A DNA stretch of 64,000 nt from Gymnorhina tibicen. Its lineage: Eukaryota; Chordata; Aves; Passeriformes; Artamidae. The stretch is from positions 72,597 to 136,596 of the forward strand of contig VXAZ01005692.1 in assembly GCA_013399875.1 (NCBI GenBank), written 5' to 3'. Below, one piece after another: positions 36,502 through 49,411 of the stretch; the stretch's first letter is position 1; each line of letters begins with the position of its first letter. The position numbers and the translations under genes are program-made. The notes under the pieces were generated by a model that ran no database searches, was not told where the DNA came from, and worked only from the letters and a program-made list of their open reading frames with translations.

Positions 36502-39500
36502 GTAGGAGCTGGGGCGGGGGTGGCACTGTAGGGACCCAGGTGCTCCGTGTCTTAACCCAGATTTTATCTCTATCTCCGAGGCAGACCTGTGTTCCAGAGC
36601 CCTCTCACAGGGTTCATTACATCACACCCAGTGTCGTGCACATGCCCGCAGGGCTCTTGTTGTGCAGGATTCCAGTTGCATTTTCTGCCTGTCAGTTTGG
36701 TTTCCATCTGTGCTGTAGGTTTCTGCTCATCCATGCTGTCTCCTTGTCTTCCCTCCTCTCCTCATCCCCCAGTCCTTCCCGCTTCCTGTAATCTGATTAT
36801 GGTGACTTCATAGAGCTAGGAATTCAGGTGAAAGACTGCCTGAGAAGGGAGAGTGGTAACATGCAGCAGGTAAACTGGAATTAGACATTAATTAAAGCAG
36901 AGTGGTTTCCACACTGGCCGTGGATCTGCTGCCAGCAGCAGCCTCGGTGACAAGGTGGCCTGTTCAGGGGTGATGCTCATGCAGCAATCCGAGGCAGAGG
37001 TGGTTTTGTTTTCCTTGGCGTGGCATTGGAGCAGCTCACCCCAGCGAGACAGTTCATGCCACAGTGCAGATTGTCAGGCTGCAAAACTGCTCTGAAGCAG
37101 AAGCAGTGGAAAACAAGCCCGGCAGTTTCCCCGCAGTGCTGGGCAGTGGCAGCAAGCCTGGGGTGATGGCTGCCACAGGCTGTCTGGGGGCTCTGGGGGA
37201 GCTCCTGCTCTAGGAATGTCAGTTGTGGAGAGGATCAAAGCTCTCTGCACCCTCTTAGGTGGTTGACAAGTGCTGATCTCCTCTCCTGTCTTGCTTTCTT
37301 CCCCCTCTAGTCAGCAAACAGATGTGGTGTTGTTTGAGGTCTTTCCAAAGTTAATCCTTTGCATAATTATGGCTCTGGCAAGAAAAGCAAAAGTTGTATG
37401 AATGTAAAAGGACGGGAACTTAGGAAGAACTGTTTAAGGAGAAGTTGCTAAGCATGAGGTGTAGGAGCAACAGCCAAATGCCACAGTGCTTCCATTCATT
37501 GCACCTCACAAAGCACCTTAGGCAGAGTCTAGTGAGCAAGAGGATCTTTCCATCCTCTGCTTCGTCCAGGGCTGAGCAGAGCCTTGCTGGAGCCAGCAGG
37601 GCCAGGAGCAAAAGCCGTGCTGTGCTGTGAGAAGAGGAGCTGTAGGAAATGCAAGGACACGAGCAGCATGACTAGTTACTGGGACTGGAGGCTGTCCCCT
37701 GAGGAACCCTCAAATAGAAGAAATCCCCATGTTTCAGTGTGGAGGTACCGTGTCATCATGAGACAGAGCAAAACCAGAGTGGGAGGGAAAGCACCCAGGT
37801 CTGGGCATGGATGAGAGGGTCCTGTAGCTCACACACAGAGTTTCTAGCCTCCATGAGAGGTCAGTGGTGGCTGTGCCAGGAGCTGGGCTGCTGGGCAGGG
37901 TGGAAAAGTATAAATCAGAATTCAGGGAAACTCAGGCAGAGCACCGGATCTGACACAATGCTGCGACCTGCCCATCCCGAACTCTAATTCAGAGTGTTTG
38001 CAGCACTTAAAGAAAAATTAACCACTGTCCAAAGAAGTGACAGCACCCAGTCCTGCAGTTCATCCTGAAGTCTCAGAGCTTGTTGGGCAACACCTTTCTC
38101 AGGCACCTGAAAGAAGGTGGTAAACATTGTTATCTACACATTACAGTGGCTTCTGGTGAGAGCAGGGAAGCAGTGCCAGTGATTCTGGGTGGTTTGGGCA
38201 GATCGTGGAGGAATGAGGGTGCAGTTGTACATCCTTAAATCACAACAGTTGTCAAGGCTGCTGTGGTCTCACCTTCAGCTCTGCATGTCCTGCCTTGTTT
38301 CCTCTGCAGTACAGGAATGTATTGTATGGGGCTGGTTCTTCCAGTAAATGCCCACTGGTTAGGACTGGTAGCTGGTCTGAGCTCCCAGAACAAACTGGCT
38401 TTGCAGGAGCACCTCTGTGGGTGCCATGGAGAAGTGGTGTGTGTGCTTGGGGCAGAGGGAAGGTCTGCAGCAGCCCTTAGGTCAGCAGTGCCCTGCCATT
38501 CTGCCTTACTGAGTAAACCGGGGGAAACAGACGAAGTTGGGCACGAGGAGCAGCCGTTTGCAGGGAACTGGGCAGCTGATGGCTGTTCATAGCAACATGA
38601 ACGTGATGGGACCTGGAGCCATCTGAAAACATGGGACTGGAGAGACCTTCTGGACCACTGAGCCCTGGCTCCTGCTGTTACAGCACCACAGCACATGGTG
38701 TTTCTTGGATTAACTCTGGAGTTGTGGATTTTGCTTTTTCACTGGAGACTGCTCCAAGGTTTTTTTTTGAGACTTTAGAAACTATGTTGTAATTTCCAGC
38801 CCTAATTTATTCCTGGGCAACTTGGTGTCTATATCTCCTGGTCTTAACAGTGTCTTTAAGCTTAACTTGGTTCTCTTTCTTCTGGAAGTAGTTGCAGAGC
38901 AGTTGTAGCCCTCAGAGGAGTTCATCGTTTGGCTGCACTTTGCTCTCCTCAGCCAGTGTTGGTTTGACTTAAACTTCATGGGGTGGCCAGAGTGCCACCC
39001 AGCACTCTGGGGAGGAGCTCCATGGGGACCTGGTGCCACAGTACTGGCACCACCGTGGTCACAGGAAATATCTCTGCAGTCGCTTTTAGTCACTGTGTCC
39101 TTGTAACAGGTGATGATCAGCCTGTCCTGGTCACATACCCTGTTCGTCTCATCCACTGTTGTCACCTGCAGGTCCCCAGCTCATGGGACAGTGCTTCAAG
39201 TGCACATCTGGATTTAGCTGCTGGGTTTTCCTCCTTGGTGGTTCTTGGTTCTATAGATATCCTTCCTTCCTGATTTTAAATGCTACTTTGTCTGGCCTGA
39301 CATGGGAAAACATCAGCAGATTTCATCAGTGAATCTCTAAAATTTCTGACACAGTTACTAATACAGTTATTAAATACACTGGGCTCAAGGATGATCCTCA
39401 AGCAGATTCACTGGTTGCTCCCCGGTCTCGTGTTCCCTTCAGTGCGCTGCTGACAGCTTTTCCTCTCAAATCAGATTTCTGTGCATAGAACAAGGTTCCT

Positions 39501-42397
39501 GGTAACTCATGTTCTGTCTCAGCTGGTGGCTATATCTAACATCTTGCTGAATTCCAGGTGTATGAGGTGGATTTCTCTTCCGTCATGCGATAGATCAGGA
39601 TTTCCCCATCGCAGGGAGGCCGTTGGGTCGGTCTCCTCTGATGAACACCAGCCATAGAATGTGCCATGTGTATTTCCTGCCCTTTCCTTCAGAGCCTGCC
39701 ACAAGCCTTGTGGTGCTGCTGAGGTCAGACCATAGGCATTTTATTGTAAAAATTTATTTTTCCACCTTCTTTTTCCAATGTTGGCACCACATTTTGAGTT
39801 GCTCTCAGTGATGTGGTGCTGAGTTCTGTTAGAATTGACTGCAGCAGCCCCAGAGTTTCAGGTGCACTGTCATTCTTGGCTTCTTCTGTACCCTCAAGTC
39901 TCCAGTTTGAGGACATTCAGTTTTTTGACTTAGTCAATGGTGGATATTTTCATTCCTGTCCTTTCTTTTATCCTTGAAGCCTTGTCCCCAGTATTCAGCA
40001 TGGCTGCAGCTGGAAGTAAATTCCAGAATGGTTTGGGTTGGGAGAGACCTTAAAGCTCATCCCATTCCACCCCTGCCTTGGGCAGGGACACCTTCCACTG
40101 TCCCAGGTGGCTCCAAGCCCCATCCAGCCTGGCCTTGGACACTGCCAGGGATCCAGGGCCTCCTCACCCTCAGGGAAGATTTTCTTCCATATATCCAGTC
40201 TAAATCTACCATCTTTCACCTTAAAAGTGCACTGAGTGCAGGTGGATGTCACAGATGCATCAACACCTGAGCCAGGCGTGTAGGTGTGCTCTGCAGCCAG
40301 GGAGGAGGTGCCAGTGAGGTCAGTGCAAGGTACATTGTCCTAAAGTAGAAGCCCTGAGTGGCCTGACAAGATGAGGTGAGTGACTGTCACTGCTCGTAAA
40401 GGCGTCCATCCCCATGGCCTTGGGATGGCCCACAGCACCATCCAGGCAAGGCAGGTTAGCTGCTCTTCCTCCCACCAGCCTCCCAAGGCAGGGGAGGTGA
40501 AATATCCCATCCACCTGTCCTGTCATTTGGAGGCAAGGACAACCCTTTTTCCTTTTCTCTCAATCCTTACCTTTCTGCACTGTGTCCCCTAACTCTGTCC
40601 CCCTGTGCTTGTTCCTTCTGTAGCTGAAACCCCAGCCTGTCTTTGCCTTTGCATTGTCTCAAAACACAGAATAACTTTAAAACCTCGCTCCATGTCTGCA
40701 CTCTCCATCCTCTGAGGTGCATGGCTCCATGCTGAGCAGGGCCTTTTTATCCAAGTAAATGATCTGCTTGTCCTCAGCATCCTTCTCAAAGTGAGCGTCT
40801 ATCCACTGAGATTTGGGGTCCTTCCCTCTCAGATTATTTGCTCTTTGATGATACACATTCATGAGGTTTATGGCATCTTTGAACTGAAGGCATTTTCTTT
40901 TTATTCCTGATGACCTGAGTGCAGTTCTGTCTGTTACTCCATTTCTTTATTTTCTTAAAATTTGTCCTTTAAAACCAGAATTCTATTTTTGGTTTATCCT
41001 CCCATTAATTTACACTGACCTCACTTCTGATTCCTGGGATTAACTTCTATAACCTGCTGTGTTTGCATTACTTTTAATGTCAGCCATTTAAAAAAATTGA
41101 CCCAAACCAAAACCTGATGAAACCTTTGTAGAGCATCATCTTGTGTTGTGGTTCTGTGGCTGTTGGGTGAAGAAGGTCGTGCAGTTTGACGCAGCTATCC
41201 AGAGACACTGCCAAGAGCATGCGTTCCCCTCTCAAGACAGTGAGTGTTTCTTACAGGGACTCGTCCTGAGGATGGAATTTGTTTTTCTGGCAATGTTACA
41301 GTGATTTTTGGTCATACTCCTATGGAGCCCCAGGGCCTCAGTGCAAGCAGCTCTTTCATTTCCCTGAAGGATAATGATTGAACAGGTACCTTCTCTACCT
41401 TTGTGTTTCTCCTTAATCAACTCAACCGTGCCCATCTGGTGCTTCCCCCCACTTGTACCTCCGTTTGTTGGGCGTTTTGCATCTCCCTTGGTGTCGGTCC
41501 CGTCGCTCCCCGCCGTACCTGTTGCCCCTCCTGCACCTGTTCCTGCCCTGTGCCAGCTGTTGGGGCTGCTCCGGGCTGGTGGTGGCTCCTGGCATTTGTG
41601 TCGGCGCATTGGACCCCTCTGTGCCCGCACCCAGGAACGCCGCGCGCTCTCACGTGTCACCCATGCTCGGGGCAGCTGGAAGGGCCTAGCTGGCAGCTGT
41701 TGGCCTGTGTGGGCAGGGGGCAGCTGGAGGGTCACCTCAGCTGGGACAGGGTCTGTCACCCCTGTGTCACTTACCTGGCTGCTGTCCCCATCAGTGTCAG
41801 TGCTTCCATTCCTTGTTCATCCACCCACTGACGCCGTGTGTGCAGAGACGTCCCAGCCCATCCTAACGTCCCGTCTGCTGCGCAGGACATGGGGAGTCCC
41901 ATCCTTGGGCCCGTCCTGTGTTTGGAGAGGAGCAGCAGTGACAGTGGGGTCCACAGAGGGGGGAGACTGAAAACTGGAGTAGGGTTTAATCCAGCACTGT
42001 GCGTGGCACAGAGGGTTTGCAAATCATCCAAGGGTTGTTTGCCAGTCATCCAAGGGTTACGTGCATCTGAAAGGTGATGAGTGGGATGAGCAGGAATTGT
42101 GTGGGATGAGCCAAGGTATAGAATGAGGAGAAATGGAATTAAGTCAATTAGAGGTGATATTTGGGTGAAATATGGCAAAACATGACAAAGACTCTTTGTT
42201 AATTTTCGCACCACCCTTTTTCTCTGATAAAACCTGCAAACTCTGCTCTGTTGAGCCCTGCCAGATGTGCTGGATTGCAGCTTGAACAGGTGGTGGGTGC
42301 CCAGGCTGGCGATGTGCACAGGGCTCAGGGGACTCTGTCAAGACTGCATTTCCCAGGACGTCTCCACTCCTAAAGAGGGCTTGTTCTCTTTTCCTAG
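36502..42397 (+). other. SCMH1 intron (5.9 kb) with one CR1
   Basis: No exon was recognised. One antisense CR1 lies at 40024-40215. A 198-codon frame at 41374-41970 overlaps frames on the other strand and has no recognisable domain. Confidence 0.82.
40024..40215 (-). mobile_element. CR1 LINE fragment, antisense
   Basis: CCAGAATGGTTTGGGTTGGG, then AGGTGGCTCCAAGCCCCATC and GAAGATTTTCTTCCATATAT. The last element is the complement of the CR1 segment upstream of the usual truncation. Confidence 0.92.
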
Positions 42398-42529
42398 ACA
42401 GAAGCAGTTCGTTAGACGGCTCTCTGCAGGGACCAGGCCGGGGTACAAAGCGCTATTCCCAAGATTCCCCTCCATACAGTGCTCCTCTCTCCCCCAAGTT
42501 ACCAAAGAATGACCGTCACCCTTTGGAAG
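42398..42529 (+). CDS. SCMH1: SCMH1 exon 10: Ser/Pro cassette exon
   Basis: The acceptor is TTTTCCTAG and the donor GGAAG|GTGAG. The 132-nt exon is phase 1 to phase 1, so it can be included or skipped. It encodes DRSSSLDGSLQGPGRGTKRY, then SQDSPPYSAPLSPKLPKND. The PLSPKLPK motif recurs at the matching place in the paralogue SCML2, which supports a real and old exon. The canonical human SCMH1 isoform I recall joins RYLP directly to GETFVLG and so lacks it. It probably adds a Ser/Pro regulatory segment between SLED and SPM. Confidence 0.9.
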
Positions 42530-45500
42530 GTGAGCACAGCGTCTCTTCCCAAAGCTGGCTGTTCGCAGCGCCCTGTCCCGGCTGCAGCAGGGGCAGATCT
42601 GCCATGCTAAACCGAGCCGTGGCTTCAGGGAGCTGCTTTGCTTGTCCCTGGCATGGGTTGTGCTTGGTGTTCCAGAGGGGAGTGGATGAGCTGCTCTTTG
42701 CTGAGGCAGGTTCCCCACACAGATGTGTCAGGCATGTGGAATGCAGCAGGAATTCCTTATAACCCTGACAGTCGTCATCTCACACCGTAGAATCTGGTTT
42801 AGCTTCCATCGCTGTGCATGGGATTAACAGTGCTCAAACTGCCCAGCTGCCTCAGTCAGTCTGCCCCTGGGTTTTTCCCTGAGGGTTTGCTGCAGCCTGT
42901 TGTACAGATGCTGATGTGCAGCTGTATGGCCAGGAACCTGCTGCCCTTTCCCAGGATCTCATCTTGTTCCTCAGAGCCCTCCCTAAAACCCATGTGGGGT
43001 CTCACTGGCTCCACCAGCTCAGCCACATCATTCCCATCCCGCACTGCTACTCCTTCCCAGAGTCCTGTGGGATACCATTGGTGCAGATGTGCCGGGCCGT
43101 GTTCCCAAGAGCAGCTGCAGGAATGTCCTCTTTGGTGTGTGATCCACAGGTATCCCTTGCATGCACAGGTGGGAGATTTCCAGAAGGTCCAGGTAGCCGG
43201 AGGACTCCCTGAACTGAGTAATCTTCAATAAATACACTCCCACTTTTGTTCTGAACTGCAAACCCTTCATAATGCAGACTGAAGATTTAATCTTACTGAG
43301 GCCTTTTAATTAATGGATGGTGAAATCTGCCAAGGTGTTAGTCACAATTCTTTGTGGCTGAAATCCCTGAAAAATTGCTGGAGACTCCTGGGTGGGCTCA
43401 CATTTCAGTGGCTTCATGCTCTATTGCTGTCCCTTTAGAATCCTCGTTTCCCTGGTTTTGCTGGGGTTGCTGATCCCAGGTGTGAGTGCCCAGCCTGGCA
43501 CCACTGTGGGTGATCCCAGTCTGCATCCATCACTGTGTCCTGTGCTCTGCGGGATCACTGACCCTGTCTCTAAGCACAGCTGGTCTGAACTTGCCCAGAG
43601 AAGCTGTGGCTGCCCCTGGATCCCTGGAAGTGTCCAAGGCCAGGTGGACAGGGCTTTGGAGCACCCTGGAGTAGTGGAAGGTGTCCGTGCCCATGGCAGG
43701 GGGTGGGGCTGGATGGGCTTTAAGGTCCCTTCCAACCCAAACCTTTCCATGATTCTATGATGGACAGTTTCTAGCGGCCTCATTATCCACAGTGATTAAA
43801 ACTGTAGGTTTGTCACAGAGCTGAAGCAAAGACAGAGGTGGTGCGTGGCACTGCCTCATCTACTCCAGCATATTGACAAGTCAAAAACTGTTCCCTGAGG
43901 CCCCTTCTGTTTCTCACCTCCAAATGGGTGCTGGTCTCCTTGATTCCTCTCTGATGCGTCAGCCACTGCATTTGGGTAACCGTTGGCACAGCCCAGCCCC
44001 TCCTCCTCCCCCAGCAGGTGGAACATGCGGTGTTCAGCCTGTTCTTGAAGCACTGGATTGCTCCAAAAGTTCAAATTCCTTGGTTGGGTGGTGAATATTC
44101 CACACTTTGTATTGTCAGTGAAGAGAGAAGGCTTCCATAATGGGTAATTCCAAGGAGGAGCCTTCATTAGGTTTCTACAAGATTGATTCTTAGTCTGCTT
44201 CAAAGTCTATTCAGTTATCCCTTGGCCTTCGAATGGGTTGTGCCATCTGGATGCCAGAATTCTCCAGCCTCTTCCAGAAAAACAAGTGGGCAGGAAGTGT
44301 GTCTGTGTGTGAGGGGGGTGATCCTTCCTGCAGCAGCTTGGTCTGGTTCTGTTCTTCGTCCTGGCAGGGAGCAATGAGGTGCAGTTTCAAATTCCCCCTA
44401 GAAATTCATTCTTATCCCACAGCTAAAAGCTGTAATGAATACATCCTCCTCCACCATGAAACTGAGGTGCAGGCAGGAATATTTGCATTTCAGAGGATGT
44501 ATTTTAAGAATATGCACCTGAAATACTCAGATATTGAGTATTTCTTGAGCAAGGTACATCTTCCCGTGGGGATGAACTGTCTCAGGCAGCAGCTCCTGAA
44601 CACTTCCCAGTTTGCCATATGGAAGGCTGTGAGCAGCAGTGGGACATCTCCATTCACCCTGCATTTGGCAAGCAGCAGAGACATGAGGAGGGGAACGCAC
44701 ATCTTACATCATTTTTCCTCTTGCATCCAGTGGCGTTTGTGTGGCTTTTTGCTGAAACACCGCAGTCACAGCACAGTGGGGACCTGCCTTCACAGCCCAT
44801 CACTTGCTGGAAGCAGTGGGTGTTCAGGAGTAGTGCAAATCACATTTGTGCTTGTGGCCAAACTCCCGTGTTTTAGCAGTAAAATGACACTGTTGAGTCT
44901 ATAGCATTATTTGTTTAATTAAACTTTAATTATCTGCTCCCTGCCTCTCCGCCACTAATTGTGGCGTTTCCCTACAATGTGCCAACTGCCAGCCTTTAGT
45001 TAAATCCAACAGTTTGTGTAAGGAAGTCTGCCTTAGGATCAGCCATCTCCTCCTCCTCCTCCAACACTGGTTATCAAGGGTGAAGGATCCTGGATCGTGT
45101 CTGAGTGCAGTTGTGCCCTGCCACTTGCAGGATCATCTTGTATTCTGCTACACGATTCCCAGGGGCAGTAATCATTCCCCTCTTGCCTCATCTCCCCCTC
45201 CCTTCCCTGGAGGTATTGAGCAGTTCCCTGTGTACTTGTATTTTTAGGAAAACCCTCAATCTCTCTTGCACTGAGCCTGCCACGAAGCCTCCAGCTCTGT
45301 TGCAGTGTTACAGCCCAACCAGGCACTCACCTGTGCAGGGATAGGTGTGCCTTCGGTTTTACCTCCTGAGCAAAAAAACATCGTGCCCCTAGGGCCTCAT
45401 CCATGCCCTCGGGTGAGTGATCACCAGCCTGTGAGAACAGGATCACATGTTTGCAGAATGCATCACAGTGCATTCCTGTCATGACAGCGTGTTAATTGTT

Positions 45501-48023
45501 GAGTGAAGTAATTTCTGAGAGTGAGTTTTGGATCCTCAGCCTTGCACCGACAGGAACCTGTGCATGTGCTCTCCCAGCCTCCCAGACTGGGCCCTGAAAT
45601 TCCTTCTGCTGACACCAATCCCCGCTGTGAGAGCTCTGGGGTGTTTGGGAGCACAGACGTGTTTGCCTGACCCAGCACATCTGGGTGAGTGTCCCAGGAC
45701 TTCCTGGCAAGCTGAAGCTCTCTGTCACCTCGGAAGGTGCTGGGTTTCCTTGGAGGGCTGAGATGCACAGCTTGGACCTGTTCCCATGCCCACAGCCACT
45801 GTCCTGTGACAGCTCAGAGGGCTGGGCCCACTGACCCCTCTCCTGCCTCTGCCCTGGCAGTCAGCACCCTGCCCCAGATGTTTAATGGGAAGTGTTTTGG
45901 GGTTTAAATAGAACTGTCCTGTTGAACAGGAGACCAAATGTAGTTGCTTGGAAGCAGCTACAGTGGAAATCCATTGGTATAAGTGACACCCACAGGTGGG
46001 TCTGGCTGGGCAGGGGATCTCCACCCAGCCCAGGCCAGGGCAGCTAGCTTTGCTTTGCATCCAGTCTGGGGCTGAAATGCAATGGTGGGAGTGCAGGAGG
46101 GGTTTGAAGTTACTCAGGAATAGCCATGAGTCAGCAAGCCATTCTTTATGCATCCAGAGCAGGTGAGAACTCACCTGTCCATGCAGGGAGCAAGTGACAC
46201 GTGGGCTAGCACAGGACAGGTCACCAGGGGTGACAGTCTTCACACCAGCAGTTCATACATGAGACTTTAAACTGTGCTGCTGCTTCTGGGCACATCCCAG
46301 AGACCTAAAAGCAAAGAAAGGCAGCAGTGCCTCAAGTGCAGAGTGGCAAAGCCCCGGGGTGGGAACAGAAATTGCCCAGGTGATAACCCCACACCGGCCA
46401 CGCCGGGCTGGCCAACAGCCAGACAAGGGTGTTCCCATTTCGTATCCTTATGATGTGAAGTCCTGGAAGGTTGGGACTGGACCAGCTAACTGGCCTTTGG
46501 GATCTCTGCTCAAACACAGACAGCAGGACACGTGCGACCAGAAGATCCCAGCTCTCACAGTAGTGCTATGGTTCATAGAAACCAGAGCAAATAAGGTGTA
46601 GCCAGGAGAGGCTGCCCTAGTCAATGGTACCCAACGCTGCAGCACCTAGGAACTGCCTCAGGCTCTGGCAAGCTGCACTTGCCTTCAGTGGAGCATGGCA
46701 GCATCAGCTCAGCAGGAAATTTGGGAAAATCTCAACAACTTTTGGGTCTCACAGGCTGCAGACCCTGCACGCTCAACATGATCCCAGTTCAGCGCAGCAG
46801 TGCTGTGCTGGCTTCTCACCTGCTGCTCCTGTAGTCGGGGAAGTCCCAGGGAAGAAACCTGGGGCCTGGCCAGTGCAGTGGCTCAGGCTTCTTCACCCTT
46901 GTCACCTGCTGTGGTGTCGGAGTGGCAGCAGCTCAGGGCTGCGAGATGCCCTCAGGGTCCCTACTGACGCTGGTGGATGAGCTGCAGCTCCCAGCCACGT
47001 GTGCTGGCAGGTCTGGAGTACACAGCAACGCCCCTCACCATGGAGCTGCTTCCCTCCTTGGCAGATGTTTCATAATAAAGAACTCAGGTATTTGAGGATG
47101 ACTCATGAGGCACAAGGACCACCTGGGCTGAGACTCGGTTGTGTCATAGTAAAACCTTCAAACCTGGCCCTGCAGTGAAGTGTCACAGTGTTACAGCAGA
47201 GGCAGATCTCGCTGGGCTCAGCCAGTACAACGTGTCACCCTGGACAGTCTCCTCAGCCCCTCCATCCCAATAGTGCCACAGACAGCTGCAAGTTCAGTGC
47301 ATTTCTGGAGAAGGTGAGGAAGCCAGTATTGCTCTAATACCCTGCCTGGGGAGGGCCCTCAGCCCAGGTCTTCCTGTGCCTGTCGCAGCACAGGGAGTTT
47401 GCCCAGCAGGAGGTCAGGAGGGATGAGCAGCTCGTCACCAGCATGTTGCTTTTGGGGCCGGAGGACCAGCACGGTGTGGGAGCGTTGCCTGGCCCTGCAG
47501 CTCCCTTCTGCTCTGCATGTGTGTCTGACACCCCAATCCCAAATGCCAGGGCTGTTCCCTGATGCCAAGGATGTGTGGTGTGTGACCCCTCAGAGAGCGT
47601 CCCCTCCCCTCCCTGCTCAGGACTGTCTGTGAGTCCTGTGTCCATTGGCATCCAAATGGGACAGCCCTGCCCTACCCTGCGGTGCCCCTTGGCCAGGGAG
47701 GGGCCCAGGGCAGTCAGGCCACAGGGCTGGGCCACAGCTGGTGGTGGCAGGAACAGAGCAGCTGAACGGCGGAGCTGCTGCTCCAGTCTGGGACAACTGT
47801 CACTACAATGGTTGGACTGGCATTGGCAGATGGTGACACCATTTGCAGATTGGCAAACTGGTGAACACCAGGGCTTCGGCAGTGCCTGGTTTGACCCCTG
47901 TGCTGGGGAGAGACCAGCGAGGGGTCAGACCCAGCGAGCGCTGCCGCTGCTGTGGCTCTGCCCCGTGTGGGAGCGTGGGGCCGTGGCGTTCGGGTGCACT
48001 GACTGCAGCTTGGTGCATTCCAG
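42530..48023 (+). other. SCMH1 intron (5.5 kb) with one CR1
   Basis: One sense CR1 lies at 43591-43759. Two exon-like open segments with splice-like ends (42883-43212 and 47338-47562) are mentioned as findings, not called genes. Confidence 0.8.
43591..43759 (+). mobile_element. CR1 LINE 3'-end fragment
   Basis: CCCAGAGAAGCTGTGGCTGC through CCTTCCAACCCAAACCTTTC and a preserved CATGATTCTATGAT terminus. Confidence 0.93.
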
Positions 48024-48227
48024 GTGAAACCTTTGTCCTGGGAGATGGCCTCCCAGGGCCCTTGGAGCCTCGCCTGGACCCCATGGACTCTGCCTTGAAC
48101 TCTGTCAATTCATCCAGCCACAACAGGAGCTCCAGAGACTATCGCCTGCCAGGATACAGGCACCTGCACCAGCCCTCTAGCCTCAGCCAGGGCAGCACCT
48201 CTGCCCTGCGCAGGCTTAGCTCTGGGG
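48024..48227 (+). CDS. SCMH1: SCMH1 exon 11: Ser-rich variable region
   Basis: The acceptor is GTGCATTCCAG and the donor GGGG|GTAAGAG. The 204-nt exon is phase 1 to phase 1. It encodes GETFVLGDGLPGPLEP, then SALNSVNSSSHNRSSRD and ends LRRLSSG. The start matches mammalian SCMH1 and the rest diverges, which is typical of this low-complexity part. Human SCMH1 has extra residues (around a FWKL motif) between this exon and the SPM domain that are not obvious here. Confidence 0.95.
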
Positions 48228-49243
48228 GTAAGAGCTCAGAACAGCCCTGCAGCTGTAAATTGGGCAATAAAGGGCTATTCTAACTCCAGTTACACCTTTC
48301 TGACTTCAGCACGTGTCAGAGGCTGGGCTCTGCACAGCCAACCAAGTCTGTTAGGTGTGATGGCACCTGGCAGGTGGCAGTATGGACAGGTGACATTGCT
48401 CCTTTGGCTGGTGACTGGGGGGACCTGGTGGTCAGTGAGGAGAAAGGAACAGGCAGGAGCTGCACTGTGTGCAAGTGATAAATGGGTGTCTGAGTCCACA
48501 AGGATGGATTGGGAATGGTTGGGGAGTCGAAAGTTGCCTGGTGGGACTGGGAGACTGGCAGATGCATGAATGGCATTTGTATGGAGGAAGAGGGGCAGGA
48601 GAGTTGAACTGCTCATTGCAGCATGTGGGGTTGCAAATAGTGTCATTTTAGGTGCATGGCATCAGTAAAAGCCTCTGAAAAGCTCAGGCTGCTGGTGCCT
48701 CCCCCACACGTTTGCAGGCAGAGCTGAGACAAGGGGCTGTGCACCTTGGGAGCAGGACCTGTGCCAGCTCAGGCCGTGCTTTTGGACAACGGGATGTCAC
48801 CTGTGGGTTCAGTCTGTCAGAAGATGCAGCCAGTGAAAACATAAACCAGCTTTGCCGTGTTAAATGTGCTAAAGGTGTTGGGAGGGGAGGAGGAGCCGTG
48901 TGTGGGGAGAGACATGGGAATGGCAGGGGGATGTTCTGCTGAGGTGGGAAGTGTCAGCCGATGGACAAGGAGGAGTGGAAGCTGGGGACAAACAAGGGGA
49001 ATGGGGGTTGAGAGAGGGGATGAGGGCTCAGTATAGAAGGCTGCTCTGAAAAGTCAGGCCTAAGGAGAGGGAATAAAGCTTCAGTGCCAGACCTGCGCCA
49101 CAGAAATCTGGGGCACGACTGGGATGTGCCCCTTGCTGTGTCTCTGCCCTGCTGTGGGAGAGGAGCTGAGTGGTGGATTGAGGGGGAGTGACTGCGGGGC
49201 GGTGCCAGGTACCCCCAGTAACAGCTCTGTCTGCCATCCCCAG
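48228..49243 (+). other. SCMH1 intron
   Basis: A 1.0-kb intron without recognised repeats. A 63-nt exon-like stretch at 48944-49006 is discussed as a finding. Confidence 0.85.
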
Positions 49244-49386
49244 GGTCGGACAGGTACCTCGGCTCCCGGGATGTCTCCCGGCTCAGCAGCCGCGACCCCT
49301 CATCCTGGTCGGTGGAGGAGGTGATGCAGTTCATCCGCGAGTCGGACCCGCAGCTGGGCCCCCACGCTGACCTCTTCCGAAAACAC
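49244..49386 (+). CDS. SCMH1: SCMH1 exon 12: start of SPM/SAM domain
   Basis: The acceptor is CATCCCCAG and the donor CAC|GTGAGT. The 143-nt exon runs from phase 1 to phase 0. It encodes GSDRYLGSRDVSRLSSRDPS, then SWSVEEVMQFIRESDPQLG and ADLFRKH. This is the first half of the SPM (SAM-type) domain through which SCM proteins polymerise and bind PHC. The donor is followed by a TG repeat. Confidence 0.98.
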
Positions 49387-49410
49387 GTGAGTGCCACGGT
49401 TCGTGTACAA

Positions 49411-49411
<1 letters not shown>

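Noticed and set aside
41374..41970. 198-codon + strand frame in an SCMH1 intron
   Set aside because: It is overlapped by comparable frames on the other strand and in other + frames, has no domain and is biased in GC content. Treated as chance.
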